DNA of 23,174 bases, taken from NCBI GenBank assembly GCA_026770585.1, contig MU646445.1, positions 55,293 through 78,466 of the forward strand, given 5' to 3'. Positions 1 to 7,889 of the stretch are shown one piece after another. This DNA is from Baffinella frigidus (lineage: Eukaryota > Cryptophyceae > Cryptomonadales > Baffinellaceae). Under the pieces are notes generated by a model. It ran no database searches. It saw only the letters and a list, made by a program, of their open reading frames with translations, and had not been told where the DNA came from. Made by a program: the position numbers and the translations under genes. How positions within the stretch are numbered: the first letter of the stretch is position 1; every line of letters begins with the position of its first letter.

Positions 1-130
1 CCGAACCCCAAACCCCAAACCCCAAACCCCAAACCCCAAACCCTAAACACCAAACCCCAAACCCTCAACTCTAAAACTTAAACACTAAACAACAAAATTT
101 AAACACTAAACACTGAACCATGCACCCCAG
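1..130 (+). repeat. Telomere-like intron repeats upstream of the first visible channel exon
   Basis: Degenerate CCCCAAAC, CCCTAAAC and AACACTAAA units end at the acceptor CACCCCAG (AG at 129-130). This is the 3' part of an intron whose 5' end lies outside the window. Confidence 0.8.
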
Positions 131-556
131 GTACTACTTCTTCGGTGTGATCGGGTTCGTGTTGTTCCCGGAGATGTTCCAGTTCGAGCGCGCCGATATT
201 ATGGGAGGCCGCAAGCAGGAGGTCTCCTCCCTAAACCCTACACCCTCAACACCAAATATTAAAGACTCAACACTAAACACTCAACACTAAACCCATGATA
301 TACGCGGATGTCATTGGAGGCCGCAAGCAGGAGGTTATCACCCTAAAACCGAAACCCGAAACCCGAAACCCGAGACCCGAGACCCGAACCCCGAAACCCG
401 AAACACGAAACTCGAAATCCGAAACCCGAAACCCTAAAACCTAAACCCATGATATACGCGGATATCAAGGGAGGCCGCAAGTAGGAGGTCGAACACTCTA
501 AATTTTGAAACCTGTCCCACTCTAAACCCTAAACCCTAAACCCTAAACCCTAAACC

Positions 557-595
<39 letters not shown>

Positions 596-3500
596 AACTT
601 GAACCCTACACCCGAAACCCAAACCCCTAAACCCGAAACCCCCACCGTGAACCCCCACCGTGTAAAGCGAAAACTGACAACCTGATGTGGCTCACAACCT
701 GTGCGCAGCCGAACAACAACGGCGCGCGGTGCACGACGATCTGGAAGTGCACTCTGGTGGTGTTCGATATCGGCATGCGCACGGGCGACCTCGGAGAAGC
801 CATGGCTGACGACCAGATCACTTGGAAGGTCTCTACTTTTGCCTGCGAAACTCGGAAAAAGTGGCCGATTTGTACCAGGGACATAGAAAGACGCAACATG
901 TTCGTACCTGGAACATAGAAAGACGAAACATGTTTGTACCGGAACCATAGAAAGACGATAAACATGGAAGGACGACCTCGGAGAGGCCATGACTGACGAT
1001 CGGATCACCTGAAAGGTCTCTACTCTAAGTCATTTCGACGGTCCTTTTGCCATGGGAACTCTCCAAAAATGGATGATTTCTACCAGAAACATAGAAAGAC
1101 GAACAATGGAAGGTGCGCCGTTCCCTGGTATACAACTGATTTAGACAACGAATAATCTTGTCGTTTTAAAACTATTTGTACCGAAAGGTCTAAATGTAGG
1201 GGTAGCCTGATGTTGAAATGGGGGGTGCCCCGCAGGTGGATGTCCCTGGGATGGAGAACGAGTCGGACCGGTACCGCCGACCCGAACCCCTACACCCTAA
1301 ACCCTAAACCGCAAACCCTAAAACCCTAAACCCTCAACCCTTAATCCTGCACCCTAAAACCTACACCCTAAACTCTACACCCTACACCCTACACCCTACA
1401 CCCTACACCCTACACCCTACACCCTACACCCTACACCCTAAACCCTAAACCCTAAACCTTAAACCCTAACCCCCAAACCCTAAACCCTAAACCCCAAACC
1501 CTGAACACTTAACCGAAACCCTGACTCAGGTACCTGATGCTCTTCAAGATGGTGTACACATTCCTCTTCTACATCATGGTGCCTCTCTCACCCGCTCATA
1601 AATGCCGAAACCCTAAACCTTGTGCCCTAATCCCTGAACCATCAACCATCAACCATAAACCGTAAACCATAACCATAACCATGACCATAAATCAGAAATC
1701 AAAAACCATAAACCATACACCATAAAACATAAACCATAAACCATAAAACATGAACCATAAACCATAAACCATAAACCATAAAACCTAAACGCAGGTGACA
1801 ACGATCCTGATGAACATAATCTTCGGGATCATCATCGACACATTCGCAGAGCTGCGCGAGCGGAAGGAGCACACCGAGAGCCTAATCTCCGGTGCCAACC
1901 CTCCCGACGATTTATCGAAACTCCTGACGATTTGTCGAAACCCCAAACCAGAAGACAGAACCTGATGCCCAACCCGAACCGTAAACAAGAACACGTGATC
2001 ATCTGCGAGCGAAAGGAGCACACCGAGAGCTCAATCTCCGGTCCCAATCCCAAATCCTGATGCCTAACCCGAACCTCAAACAAGAACACGTGATCCGGAG
2101 AGCGGAAGGAGCTCACTGAGATCTTGTTTTCCGGTCCTAACCCTACATCCTGATGCCCAACCCGAACCGTAAACAAGCACACGTGATCCGAAGCTCCGCT
2201 AGCGAAAAGACAACGCCGAGAGCTTGATCTCCGGTCCTATCCATACCTCCTCTCGTGATCTATCAATTCCCAAACCAGAAGCCAGAGCACCTACAACCCG
2301 GCATAGGAAGAGGTATCATGGAATAACCAACATGGGGGTGTGCAGGCAAGTGCTTCATATGCGGGATCGACAGATTCATCTTCGACCAAGCCTCTGCGGG
2401 GGGCAACGGCTTCGAGAACCACGTCAGCCAAGACCACAACATGTGGCGGTGCGCCCCCCTTGCCCGCCACACGAGGCTGCCCAAGCACCCTTTTTCAATG
2501 TCGATTGTAGGCGTTTTGGTGCGCCCCCACCCGGCTGGTCAAATTTGGGATTGATTCTTACCCTACGAAAATGAGTTGGATGAGTCCGTGCCCACCACTC
2601 ACCCTCTCCACCCCGTGCATCATCCACCCATGCTTGGAGCCATTCCCGAGCTTATCTGACTTTGGGGCTTCAAACACCTGGGTGTGTGTTCAAACACCTG
2701 GGTGTAGAAATGGTTGAGATGGATGCGTTGCGAAATAGAATGTGTTGTCGGCTGGGACTAAATTGATGCGGCATGGGCACGTGCAGGTACCTTTTCTTCC
2801 ACGTATACCTCATGGAAAGAGACTTCGACGACTACTCGGGCGGCGAGTCCTACGTGTACGTCCCCCCCCTCGAGGGGTGAAGCACGTCTTCTCAACCAAA
2901 GTCCGAATCGAATGTGGAAACTCTTTTAATTTAGAAAACTGGATTTCAATAAAATTACTACACGATTACTTTAATATTACTGGTAAAGATCGTTCTTTGT
3001 AGTAAATTGCATTGCCGAAGTTTTTTAAATTAAAAGAGTTTCCACATGAAATCCTTCTAGATCCCTGTACATGTTTCTGCAGATGCGTGAAACCCTGGCG
3101 AGGCTAACGTTTACTTCCCGTCCGAACCTTTCCGCTGCACGGGATGATACCGCCCACGGCGAAACCTAAAGTGAACCACTAGTGGCATCTTCAAGTGAAT
3201 GACTTTTGGCGCCTGGACCCCAAATGTCACTTGTTGACTTACACCCTAACCCTGGGACGAACCAGGTCCGAAAAGACGTTGCAGCTGGTGAAGGATGCCG
3301 ACACACACGAAACGGTGATGGACATCGACACGGGGAGAGAGCTCAAGATTTCGAAGCAGCAGCAGGACCTCCTATGGTTCCCCCAGGTTCCTCCTCCGGC
3401 GTGCCTCGACGCCCGTCACCTCGTTTACTACCGGTTTAGGGTTGCCATCATCATTAGGTTCGTGTCCACCTTCAGGTTGGTCTCTCCTGTAGCAAGAAAA

Positions 3501-4036
3501 CAGTTAATGGTCGCGTGCCTCTCTAAATGCTAAACCCTAAACCCTAAACCCTAAACCCTGAACCCTGAACTCTGAACCCCGAACTCTGAACCCTGAACCC
3601 TGAACCCTGAACCCTCAACCCTCAACCCTGAACCCTGAACCCTAAACCCCAACCGCTAACAGCGAGACGCGATGTGCCTGGCCGGACAAGGCTCCTCGGA
3701 GGACCAGGTAACCCCCCCCCCCCCGGCGCTACCCTCTTTCGCCCGCGTTGCACCCTGGCCTTTCCGCGTTGGTGATGTGCGACGCATGCTTGCAAACATT
3801 GCGTGACACGTGCGTTTATCACGGACCGCATAAGGATGGGTGACACGTGCGTTCATCACGGATCGAAACCACCATGGCCACCGCGTCATTGACAGTGGTG
3901 GAGTGACCATGTGTGTGTCGATCAGGCGTTGGCGGAGCAGCTAGAGGGGCTGGAGCGGAACAGCGCCGTGGCCGTCGTCCAGCTCACCGCCAAGATGGAC
4001 TCCATCCTCGCGGCCCGCGGCCAGACCCCGACGTAG
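131..4036 (+). CDS. IP3 receptor/ryanodine receptor-type Ca2+ channel, C-terminal part (11 exons, 5' end outside window)
   Basis: Spliced reading frame: 131-221, 709-828, 1236-1270, 1530-1578, 1795-1891, 2346-2448, 2787-2859, 3083-3108, 3266-3386, 3663-3707, 3926-4036 (stop TAG). All introns are GT-AG, all phases agree, and the result is 289 residues. In order it shows S5 (YYFFGVIGFVLFPEMF), a pore helix with paired cysteines (CTTIWKC), a filter region (GMRTGDLGEA), S6 running into NIIFGIIIDTFAELRERKE, a zinc-finger-like motif (CFICGIDRF, then HVSQDHNMW), YSGGESYVY, LLWFPQ and a helical tail ending ILAARGQTPT. The S6 and CFICG...HNMW blocks are hallmarks of IP3 receptors, which release Ca2+ from the ER. 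Differences from animal channels are an altered selectivity filter and about 37 residues between ESYVY and LLWFP. Family assignment is firm; ligand specificity is unknown because the N-terminal ligand-binding half is missing. The 26-nt exon at 3083-3108 is the least certain, although it closes the phase. Confidence 0.9.
222..708 (+). repeat. Channel intron: telomere-like repeats plus two extra copies of the preceding exon end
   Basis: The intron opens GTCTCC and closes GTGCGCAG. It contains CCCTAAA/CCGAAAC-type units and two degenerate copies of the upstream exon 3' end (303-336 and 457-490). Each copy is preceded by AAACCCATGATATACGCGGA. Confidence 0.8.
829..1235 (+). repeat. Channel intron with duplicated pore-exon end and ACATAGAAAGACG tandem units
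   Basis: Positions 975-1024 repeat 788-837 (pore exon end plus donor) with a few changes. Short units containing CATAGAAAGACG recur near 881, 914, 945 and 1088. Unlike neighbouring introns, it has little telomere-like sequence. Confidence 0.75.
1271..1529 (+). repeat. Channel intron made of CCCTAAA/CCCTACA repeats
   Basis: The donor is GTACCG and the acceptor is CTCAG. The core is CCCTAAAC followed by about ten CCCTACA units near 1374-1440, then CCCTAAA and CCCCAAA again. Confidence 0.85.
1579..1794 (+). repeat. Channel intron made of ACCATAAACCATAA repeats
   Basis: The donor is GTGCCT and the acceptor is ACGCAG. The body is dominated by ACCATAA heptamers, a sequence-drifted relative of the CCCTAAA repeat in adjacent introns. 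Confidence 0.8.
1892..2345 (+). repeat. Channel intron with three further tandem copies of the preceding exon end
   Basis: The exon end at about 1855-1891 recurs at about 2004-2042, 2099-2135 and 2200-2236. Each copy ends in TCTCCGGT or TTCCGGT, so a donor-like GT is kept every time. The spacers share CCTGATGCC, AACCCGAACC, GTAAACAAG and ACACGTGATC blocks. The true donor is GTGCCA at 1892; the acceptor is GTGTGCAG at 2345. Confidence 0.8.
2449..2786 (+). other. Channel intron, 338 bp, non-telomeric
   Basis: The donor is GTGCGC and the acceptor is CACGTGCAG. It contains a short direct repeat (TTCAAACACCTGGGTGT, near 2669 and 2688). Nothing else is recognised. Confidence 0.6.
2913..3046. mobile_element. 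AT-rich fold-back element (family 3) inside a channel intron
   Basis: Terminal inverted repeats TGTGGAAACTCTTTTAATTT (left) and AAATTAAAAGAGTTTCCACA (right) bound about 134 bp of AT-rich sequence in otherwise GC-rich DNA. It encodes no protein. Related elements lie at 14005-14133, 9421-9545 and probably 21718-21833. It looks like a non-autonomous MITE-like element. Confidence 0.75.
3387..3662 (+). repeat. Channel intron ending in CCCTAAA/CCCTGAA repeats
   Basis: The donor is GTTCCT. From about 3533 the sequence is CCCTAAAC, CCCTGAAC and CCCTCAAC units running to the acceptor CTAACAG. Confidence 0.8.
3708..3925 (+). repeat. Last channel intron with a poly-C run and a ~35-bp tandem duplication
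   Basis: The donor is GTAACC followed by about 13 C. GTGACACGTGCGTTTATCACGGA-type sequence occurs twice (about 3803-3826 and 3839-3863). The acceptor is GATCAG. Confidence 0.65.
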
Positions 4037-4209
4037 TTATCATCGAGAAGGAAGACGCGTCGCCACCCCTACATGCACACTGCCTAGGGCGGCTCGCATC
4101 GTGCGGCCGACGCGGGTGGAGAGAGCGAGAGAGCTCTCTCGTCGTAGCGGGCGGTGGGACTACCCTGTAGAGCACCAACCTGCCCCGTCGTAGCCCCACT
4201 CCCACACTC
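4037..4209 (+). other. 3' flank of the channel gene
   Basis: This is probable 3' UTR following the TAG stop. No polyadenylation signal stands out. Confidence 0.4.
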
Positions 4210-4333
4210 TACGGGGTTGCCTCGCTCATGCGGAGGCGCAGCCCCCTAGGATCCTTCAGAAGGCCTGTCTGTAGCCCTATGGTGGTCCTGGGGGGGCGCG
4301 TGGCTCCTTAAGCGAGGGAAGCATGTACTGTAC
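4210..4333. mobile_element. Degenerate family-1 fold-back element
   Basis: Diverged ends (ACGGGGTTGCCTCGCTCAT at left, AAGCGAGGGAAGCATGTACTGTACA-like at right) surround CCCCCTAGGATCC and ATGGTGGTCCTGGGGG, which match the core of the intact family-1 copies at 4669-6156. Confidence 0.55.
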
Positions 4334-4404
4334 AGCAAGACGCGCGCGGTGGGACTAGACTAGAGCGACGCCGGACTGTGTATCCTGAAGCTACGTCGCC
4401 GTGA

Positions 4405-4466
4405 GAAAAAGCAAGAGAAAGAGAGAGAGAGCAAGAGAGAGAGAGAGAGAGCGAGTGACAGAGAGC

Positions 4467-4504
<38 letters not shown>

Positions 4505-4513
4505 GAGAGAGAG
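4405..4513. repeat. (GA)n microsatellite
   Basis: This is a nearly pure GA tract with scattered GC and AA interruptions. The serine/leucine-rich open frames across it are artefacts of the repeat. Confidence 0.95.
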
Positions 4514-4668
4514 GCCACGTTATTGAATACAGACATGAAGACACAACAGCGTCAAGCTGCACCAGCGCGCGTGGACTGTTGTCAACTTGTGTCAATGGCA
4601 ACTTAGAAAGCTTCACCAGCGCTCGTGGCTCCTGTGGCGGACCCGTCAACCCCCGCAAGAACCAGACG

Positions 4669-4790
4669 TACAGGGGTACCTCGCTCTTAAGAAATCGCCC
4701 CCCCCCTAGGGCACTACAGTAGGCCTAGCATATGGCCCTATGGTGGTCCTAGGGGGGGGTGCGCTTTCTTATGAGCGAGGTACCCCTGTA
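4669..4790. mobile_element. Family-1 fold-back element, copy 1
   Basis: The ends are TACAGGGGTACC... and ...GGTACCCCTGTA, nearly fully palindromic over about 50 bp per side. The outermost TA on each side is consistent with a TA target duplication. It encodes no transposase, and apparent short ORFs are by-products. Confidence 0.85.
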
Positions 4791-4890
4791 GAGTGCGTGG
4801 GGAGGTTGGAGCGAGAGGATGTGGCGTCGATCGTCTCTCGGTCTGTGATTATTATTGAACTTTCTCGGCGGGGCAGCGGCGGTCTGCCTG

Positions 4891-5012
4891 TACAGGGGTA
4901 CCTCGCTCATAAGAAAGCGCCTCCCCCTAGGACCCTACAGTAGCCCTATGCCTAGGGCCCTATGGTGGTCCTAGGGGGGGGGGCGGTTTCATATGAGCGA
5001 GGTACCTCTGTA
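4891..5012. mobile_element. Family-1 fold-back element, copy 2
   Basis: It has the same terminal inverted repeats as copy 1. The right end reads GGTACCTCTGTA, a single-base difference. Confidence 0.85.
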
Positions 5013-5150
5013 GTGCCGGGGGGCTGATAGGACCCCACTTTTGCTACCACCACAGTCGAGAGCCTCGGGGGACAGCGTGCAGAGAGACCATGACGATGGA
5101 GAGAGAGATTTGCAGGCTGGTTGCTCTCGGCGTGTCCGACGCGCGGCCTG

Positions 5151-5271
5151 TACAGGGGTACCTCGCTCATAAGAAACCGCGCCCCCCTAGGACCCTACAG
5201 TAGGGCCATGCCTAGGGTCCTATGGTGGTCCTAGGGGGAGGGCACTTTCTTATGAGCGAGGTACCCCTGTA
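5151..5271. mobile_element. Family-1 fold-back element, copy 3
   Basis: Terminal repeats are intact (TACAGGGGTACCTCGCTCAT and ATGAGCGAGGTACCCCTGTA) around a CCTAGGACCCTACAGTAGG core. It lies 138 bp from copy 2, and the spacer resembles the spacer between copies 1 and 2 only in length. Confidence 0.85.
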
Positions 5272-5338
5272 CAGGGCTACTGAAAAAAAAGGCCCACGAC
5301 GTGAGCTCCTACTTAGGACCTCACGGCAGGCCTTGGCC

Positions 5339-5443
5339 TATCCCTTGAGTAGCGAGGCGGTCAAAATTGACCTCCAAGAGGTCCTAGGCAGGTCCTGGGG
5401 CCCTACGATAGGGCGTATGAGCCTACTCGCCAGTTAAGGGATA
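5339..5443. mobile_element. Family-2 fold-back element, copy 1
   Basis: The ends are TATCCCTTGAGTAGCGAGG and CTCGCCAGTTAAGGGATA. The core is GGTCCTAGGCAGGTCC followed by CCCTACGATAGGGCGTATGA. About 105 bp, flanked by TA, no coding capacity. Confidence 0.85.
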
Positions 5444-5512
5444 CAACACCCTACGAGCGGCGGGTGCCATGGGTTTGGAGTATCCCCTGCATCGGATCAG
5501 GGAGTGTCGCAC

Positions 5513-5639
5513 TGCAAGGGTACCTCGCTCATAAGAAAGCCCCCCCTCCTAGGACCCTACAGTAGGGCTACATGTTTGCCTAGGGCCCAACGGTGATCCT
5601 AGGGGGGTTGCGCTTTCTTATGAGCGAGGTACCCCTGTA
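5513..5639. mobile_element. Family-1 fold-back element, copy 4
   Basis: The left end has drifted (TGCAAGGGTACCTCGCTCAT) while the right end is intact. The core carries a few extra bases (GTAGGGCTACATGTTTGCC). Confidence 0.8.
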
Positions 5640-5826
5640 CGGGGGTTGAAGAAGACGGTCTCACACCCCACTCAGAAGGCTACAGGCAACCAACTTGCCC
5701 GGATGTCCGGGCAGGTAACGTGATCATTCGCCCACAAATCAAAGAAGAGGATCCAATTCCGGTTCAGTGTAGTCTTCTCAGCGGATCGAAAACAGAGTCG
5801 GGGCTACTCGATGGAGTAGCGTATGA

Positions 5827-5931
5827 TACCCAATAAGTGGCGAGGGGGTCTTAAAGGACCCCCTACAGGTCCTAGGCAGGTCCTAGGGCCCTACGGTAGG
5901 GCGTATGAGCCTCCTCGGCACTTGAGGGATA
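5827..5931. mobile_element. Family-2 fold-back element, copy 2
   Basis: The ends are TACCCAATAAGTGGCGAGG (drifted) and CCTCGGCACTTGAGGGATA. The core is GGTCCTAGGCAGGTCCTAGG then CCCTACGGTAGGGCGTATGA. Confidence 0.75.
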
Positions 5932-6035
5932 CACATTCGATGGGTTGCGTGATTCACTGGGCATCACTCCGTCTTCACTTCCGGCTTGGTGTCCAGCGCC
6001 CCCCCAATCATCTGAGAGAGCGCTTCCTCGTGCAG
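5932..6035 (-). pseudogene. Duplicated copy of the terminal exon of the 6214-7102 gene, cut by a fold-back element
   Basis: On the minus strand this encodes LHEEALSQMIGGALDTKPEV followed by KTE and TGA. It closely parallels the terminal exon at 6214-6309 (LHEEALFLLIGGAPDTKPAV, KTE, stop), and the downstream flank is also repeated (GTGATTCACTGGGCATCACTCC). The acceptor and first nine codons are missing: a family-1 element begins at 6036 exactly where the match ends. It is probably a duplicated, non-functional exon, or an alternative 3' end. Confidence 0.7.
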
Positions 6036-6156
6036 TACAGGGGTACTTCGCTCATAAGAAAGCGCCTCCTCCTAGGACCCTACAGTAGGCCTATGCCTAG
6101 GGCCCTATGGCAGTCCTAGGGGGGGGGCAGTTTCTTATGAGCGAGGTACCCCTGTA
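6036..6156. mobile_element. Family-1 fold-back element, copy 5, inside the exon duplication
   Basis: The ends are TACAGGGGTACTTCGCTCAT and ATGAGCGAGGTACCCCTGTA. The left flank ends CTTCCTCGTGCAG and the right flank begins TGGTGCACGAGGAGG, so the flanks are themselves inverted relative to each other. Confidence 0.85.
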
Positions 6157-6213
6157 TGGTGCACGAGGAGGAACCCGTATATACATTCGATGGGTGGTGT
6201 GATTCACTGGGCA

Positions 6214-6867
6214 TCACTCCGTCTTTACGGCCGGCTTGGTGTCCGGGGCACCCCCAATCAGCAGGAACAGCGCTTCCTCGTGCAGTACGTTGCCCTTCCC
6301 CAAGTCCACCTGTTTGAGGGTTTAGGGTTTAGTGTGGGTTTAGGGTTTAGGGTTTAGGGTTTAGGGTTTAGGGTCTTGGGTGTAGGGTTTAGGGTTCAGG
6401 GTATCCCTTAAGTGCCCAGGTAGTCAAATTTGACGGCCAAAAGGTCCTAGGCAGGTCCCAGGGCCCTACCGTAGGGCGTATGATCCTACTGGGCATTTAA
6501 GGGATAGGGTGTAGGGTTTACGGTTTGCGGTTTGCGGTTCAGGGTTTGGGGTTTAGGGTTTAGGGTGAAGGGTTTAGGGTTTAGGTTCAGGGTTTAGGGT
6601 GTAGGGCGTAGGGTGAAGGGTTGAGGGTGCGGTGTGTAGGGTGTAGGGTGTAGGGTGTAGGGTTTACGGTGTAGGGTGTAGGGTGTAGGGTGTAGGGTGT
6701 AGGGTGTAGGGTGTGAGGTGTAGGGTGTAGGGTCTACGTGAAACTGCCAGCCCTTCCCGGCCAACCGCACGTTGCGAAAGCGCCCGGTCAGCTGCAGCTT
6801 GAGGAGGTCCGTGCTCTTTTGATGAAGCGGCGCCTGCCGGGGGGACGTACCGCCGTCAGAGAGCATG

Positions 6868-6920
<53 letters not shown>

Positions 6921-7102
6921 CACTGCCCACCAACCCTCCCTGCCAGCGCCCCCGTGGATGGGGGTGGCGCCGTTGGAGCCAACCATGTCTCCGGAACCAA
7001 ACCCTCGAGGACTTGACGGGTACTGGACACTGTCCTCTCGGCAATGGTTCAGGAGGTCTCGGCAGATCGGGTGGATGTCGACAGTCGACAGCGCGGCAGA
7101 CA
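6214..7102 (-). CDS. Unrecognised protein, three 3'-terminal exons (5' part not resolved)
   Basis: On the minus strand I read exons 7102-6924, 6833-6738 and 6309-6214 (stop TGA). The last two are well supported: the acceptor CCCCGGCAG precedes APLHQKSTDLLKLQLTGRF...GKGWQFH, then GTAGAC opens a CCCTACA-rich intron, and the acceptor CTCAAACAG precedes VDLGKGNVLHEEALFLLIGG...KTE. Both junctions are phase 0. The upstream exon (DIHPICRDLLNHCREDS, GATPIHGGAGREG) is less sure; its donor GTGCCT leads into a CT microsatellite. ATPIH and LLIGGA are faintly reminiscent of ankyrin repeats, but this is too weak to name a fold. A possible first exon lies near 7442-7353 (MLLPRRHTTSEERF). Function unknown. 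Confidence 0.55.
6310..6737 (-). repeat. Intron of telomere-like repeats (sense strand CCCTAAA/CCCTACA) with a family-2 element
   Basis: On the plus strand the repeats read TTTAGGG, GTGTAGGG and GTTCAGGG. On the transcribed minus strand they are C-rich, as in the plus-strand genes. A family-2 element interrupts them at 6402-6506. Confidence 0.8.
6402..6506. mobile_element. Family-2 fold-back element, copy 3, inserted in telomere-like repeats
   Basis: The ends TATCCCTTAAGTGCCCAGG and CTGGGCATTTAAGGGATA interrupt a run of TTTAGGG-type units, which continue on both sides. Confidence 0.9.
6869..6920. repeat. (GA)n microsatellite within an intron
   Basis: About 25 GA dinucleotides. On the minus strand it is a CT tract between a GTGCCT donor and the GGCAG acceptor, so it may act as a polypyrimidine stretch. 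Confidence 0.95.
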
Positions 7103-7143
7103 CTCAGGGCACCACGCCGGGTGTCACCAGGGCCTAGTGTTGG

Positions 7144-7278
7144 TATCCCTTAAGTGGCGAGGCAGTCAAACTTGACCGCCAAGAGGTCCTAGGCAGGTCC
7201 CAGGGCTCTACGGTATGGCGTAGGCAGGTCCTAGGGCCCTCCGGTAGGGCGTATGAGCCTACTCGCCGCTTAAGGGAT
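7144..7278. mobile_element. Family-2 fold-back element, copy 4, with internal duplication
   Basis: The ends are TATCCCTTAAGTGGCGAGG and ACTCGCCGCTTAAGGGAT. It is about 30 bp longer than its relatives because the GGCAGGTCC..GGGC.CTACGGTA.GGCGTA core is tandemly duplicated (near 7190-7220 and 7222-7252). Confidence 0.85.
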
Positions 7279-7463
7279 GTCAGCTCTCGTGAACGTATCA
7301 GTTCATGTACAGCGAGTGATTTATTAGCAGCAGCACTCTGGTACCAACCCTACCAGGGCCCTCTGTGGTAGGGGCGATAGCTCCAATACAGAAACACGCA
7401 AAACCTCTCCTCAGACGTAGTGTGGCGTCGCGGGAGCAACATGTGGGGATGGCGCTCCAACAC
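7279..7463. other. Intergenic or 5' region, no confident feature
   Basis: A short minus-strand frame starting at 7442 (MLLPRRHTTSEERF, then GTAGGG) could be a first exon of the neighbouring minus gene. It is unsupported by homology. Confidence 0.25.
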
Positions 7464-7613
7464 AGATTTCATTTCGGAACATAACAGAATGTGTTGTGTA
7501 TCTTAAGGCTTCCAACGCTTAAGAGAAGGGTGCATACGCTATTTTAAGCACAAAACCAAGGCTTAGATAAGTGTACGTATTAACAGATTATGTCATGTTC
7601 CGAGATTAGATTG
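7464..7613. mobile_element. Degenerate fold-back element (family 4), copy 1
   Basis: The left part ATTTCATTTCGGAACATAAC pairs with the right part CAGATTATGTCATGTTCCGAGATTAGAT-like sequence in inverted orientation. The same ends, better preserved, are at 15078-15231. It encodes no protein. Confidence 0.55.
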
Positions 7614-7819
7614 ATAGCGTACGGGGCTCCAACGCAGCCACTTTACACGGGTGTGTCGAATAGAAGCCGCACCCCCCAGGGAGCCTACATCAGGCCTGTC
7701 CCCGGGACCTTGAGTTTCCCTGGTCCAACCCAAGTGGGTAGGTCGGGGGAGCTCATCCGTAGATTGTTCCAATCTCCTCAAGAGTGCGGTGGGCGTGGTC
7801 TTCGGTGTGAGTGTAATAC

Positions 7820-7889
7820 AAAGCACCAAAGCACCAAAGTACCAAAGCACCAAAGCACCGAAGCACCAAAGCACCAAAGCACCACAGCA
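7820..7889. repeat. CAAAGCAC octanucleotide minisatellite
   Basis: About eight tandem CAAAGCAC units with single-base variants (CAAAGTAC, CGAAGCAC). Confidence 0.95.

Noticed and set aside
1-130. Chromosome end (true telomere) at the window start
   Set aside because: Units are degenerate and mixed (CCCCAAAC, AACACTAAA), and they run directly into a splice acceptor of a coding exon. The same arrays recur in many introns.
3206-3439. Alternative frame over the channel exon at 3266-3386
   Set aside because: It does not carry the LLWFPQ motif and does not match the phase of neighbouring exons.
4308-4658. 116-residue minus-strand frame rich in Ser-Leu
   Set aside because: It is a translation of the (GA)n microsatellite.
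4740-5437. Repeated short frames containing MSEVPLY or MVVLGGG
   Set aside because: They are translations of family-1 fold-back element ends and recur with each copy; there is no gene context.
5697-5725. CCCGGATGTCCGGG near-palindrome and the similar CCCCCGGATATCCGGGGG at 15737 as operators
   Set aside because: They are parts of a dispersed repeat (both preceded by ACTCAGAAGGCTACAGG); there is no promoter context.
7820-7889. CRISPR-like array
   Set aside because: Units of 8 bp without spacers form a minisatellite; the host is eukaryotic.
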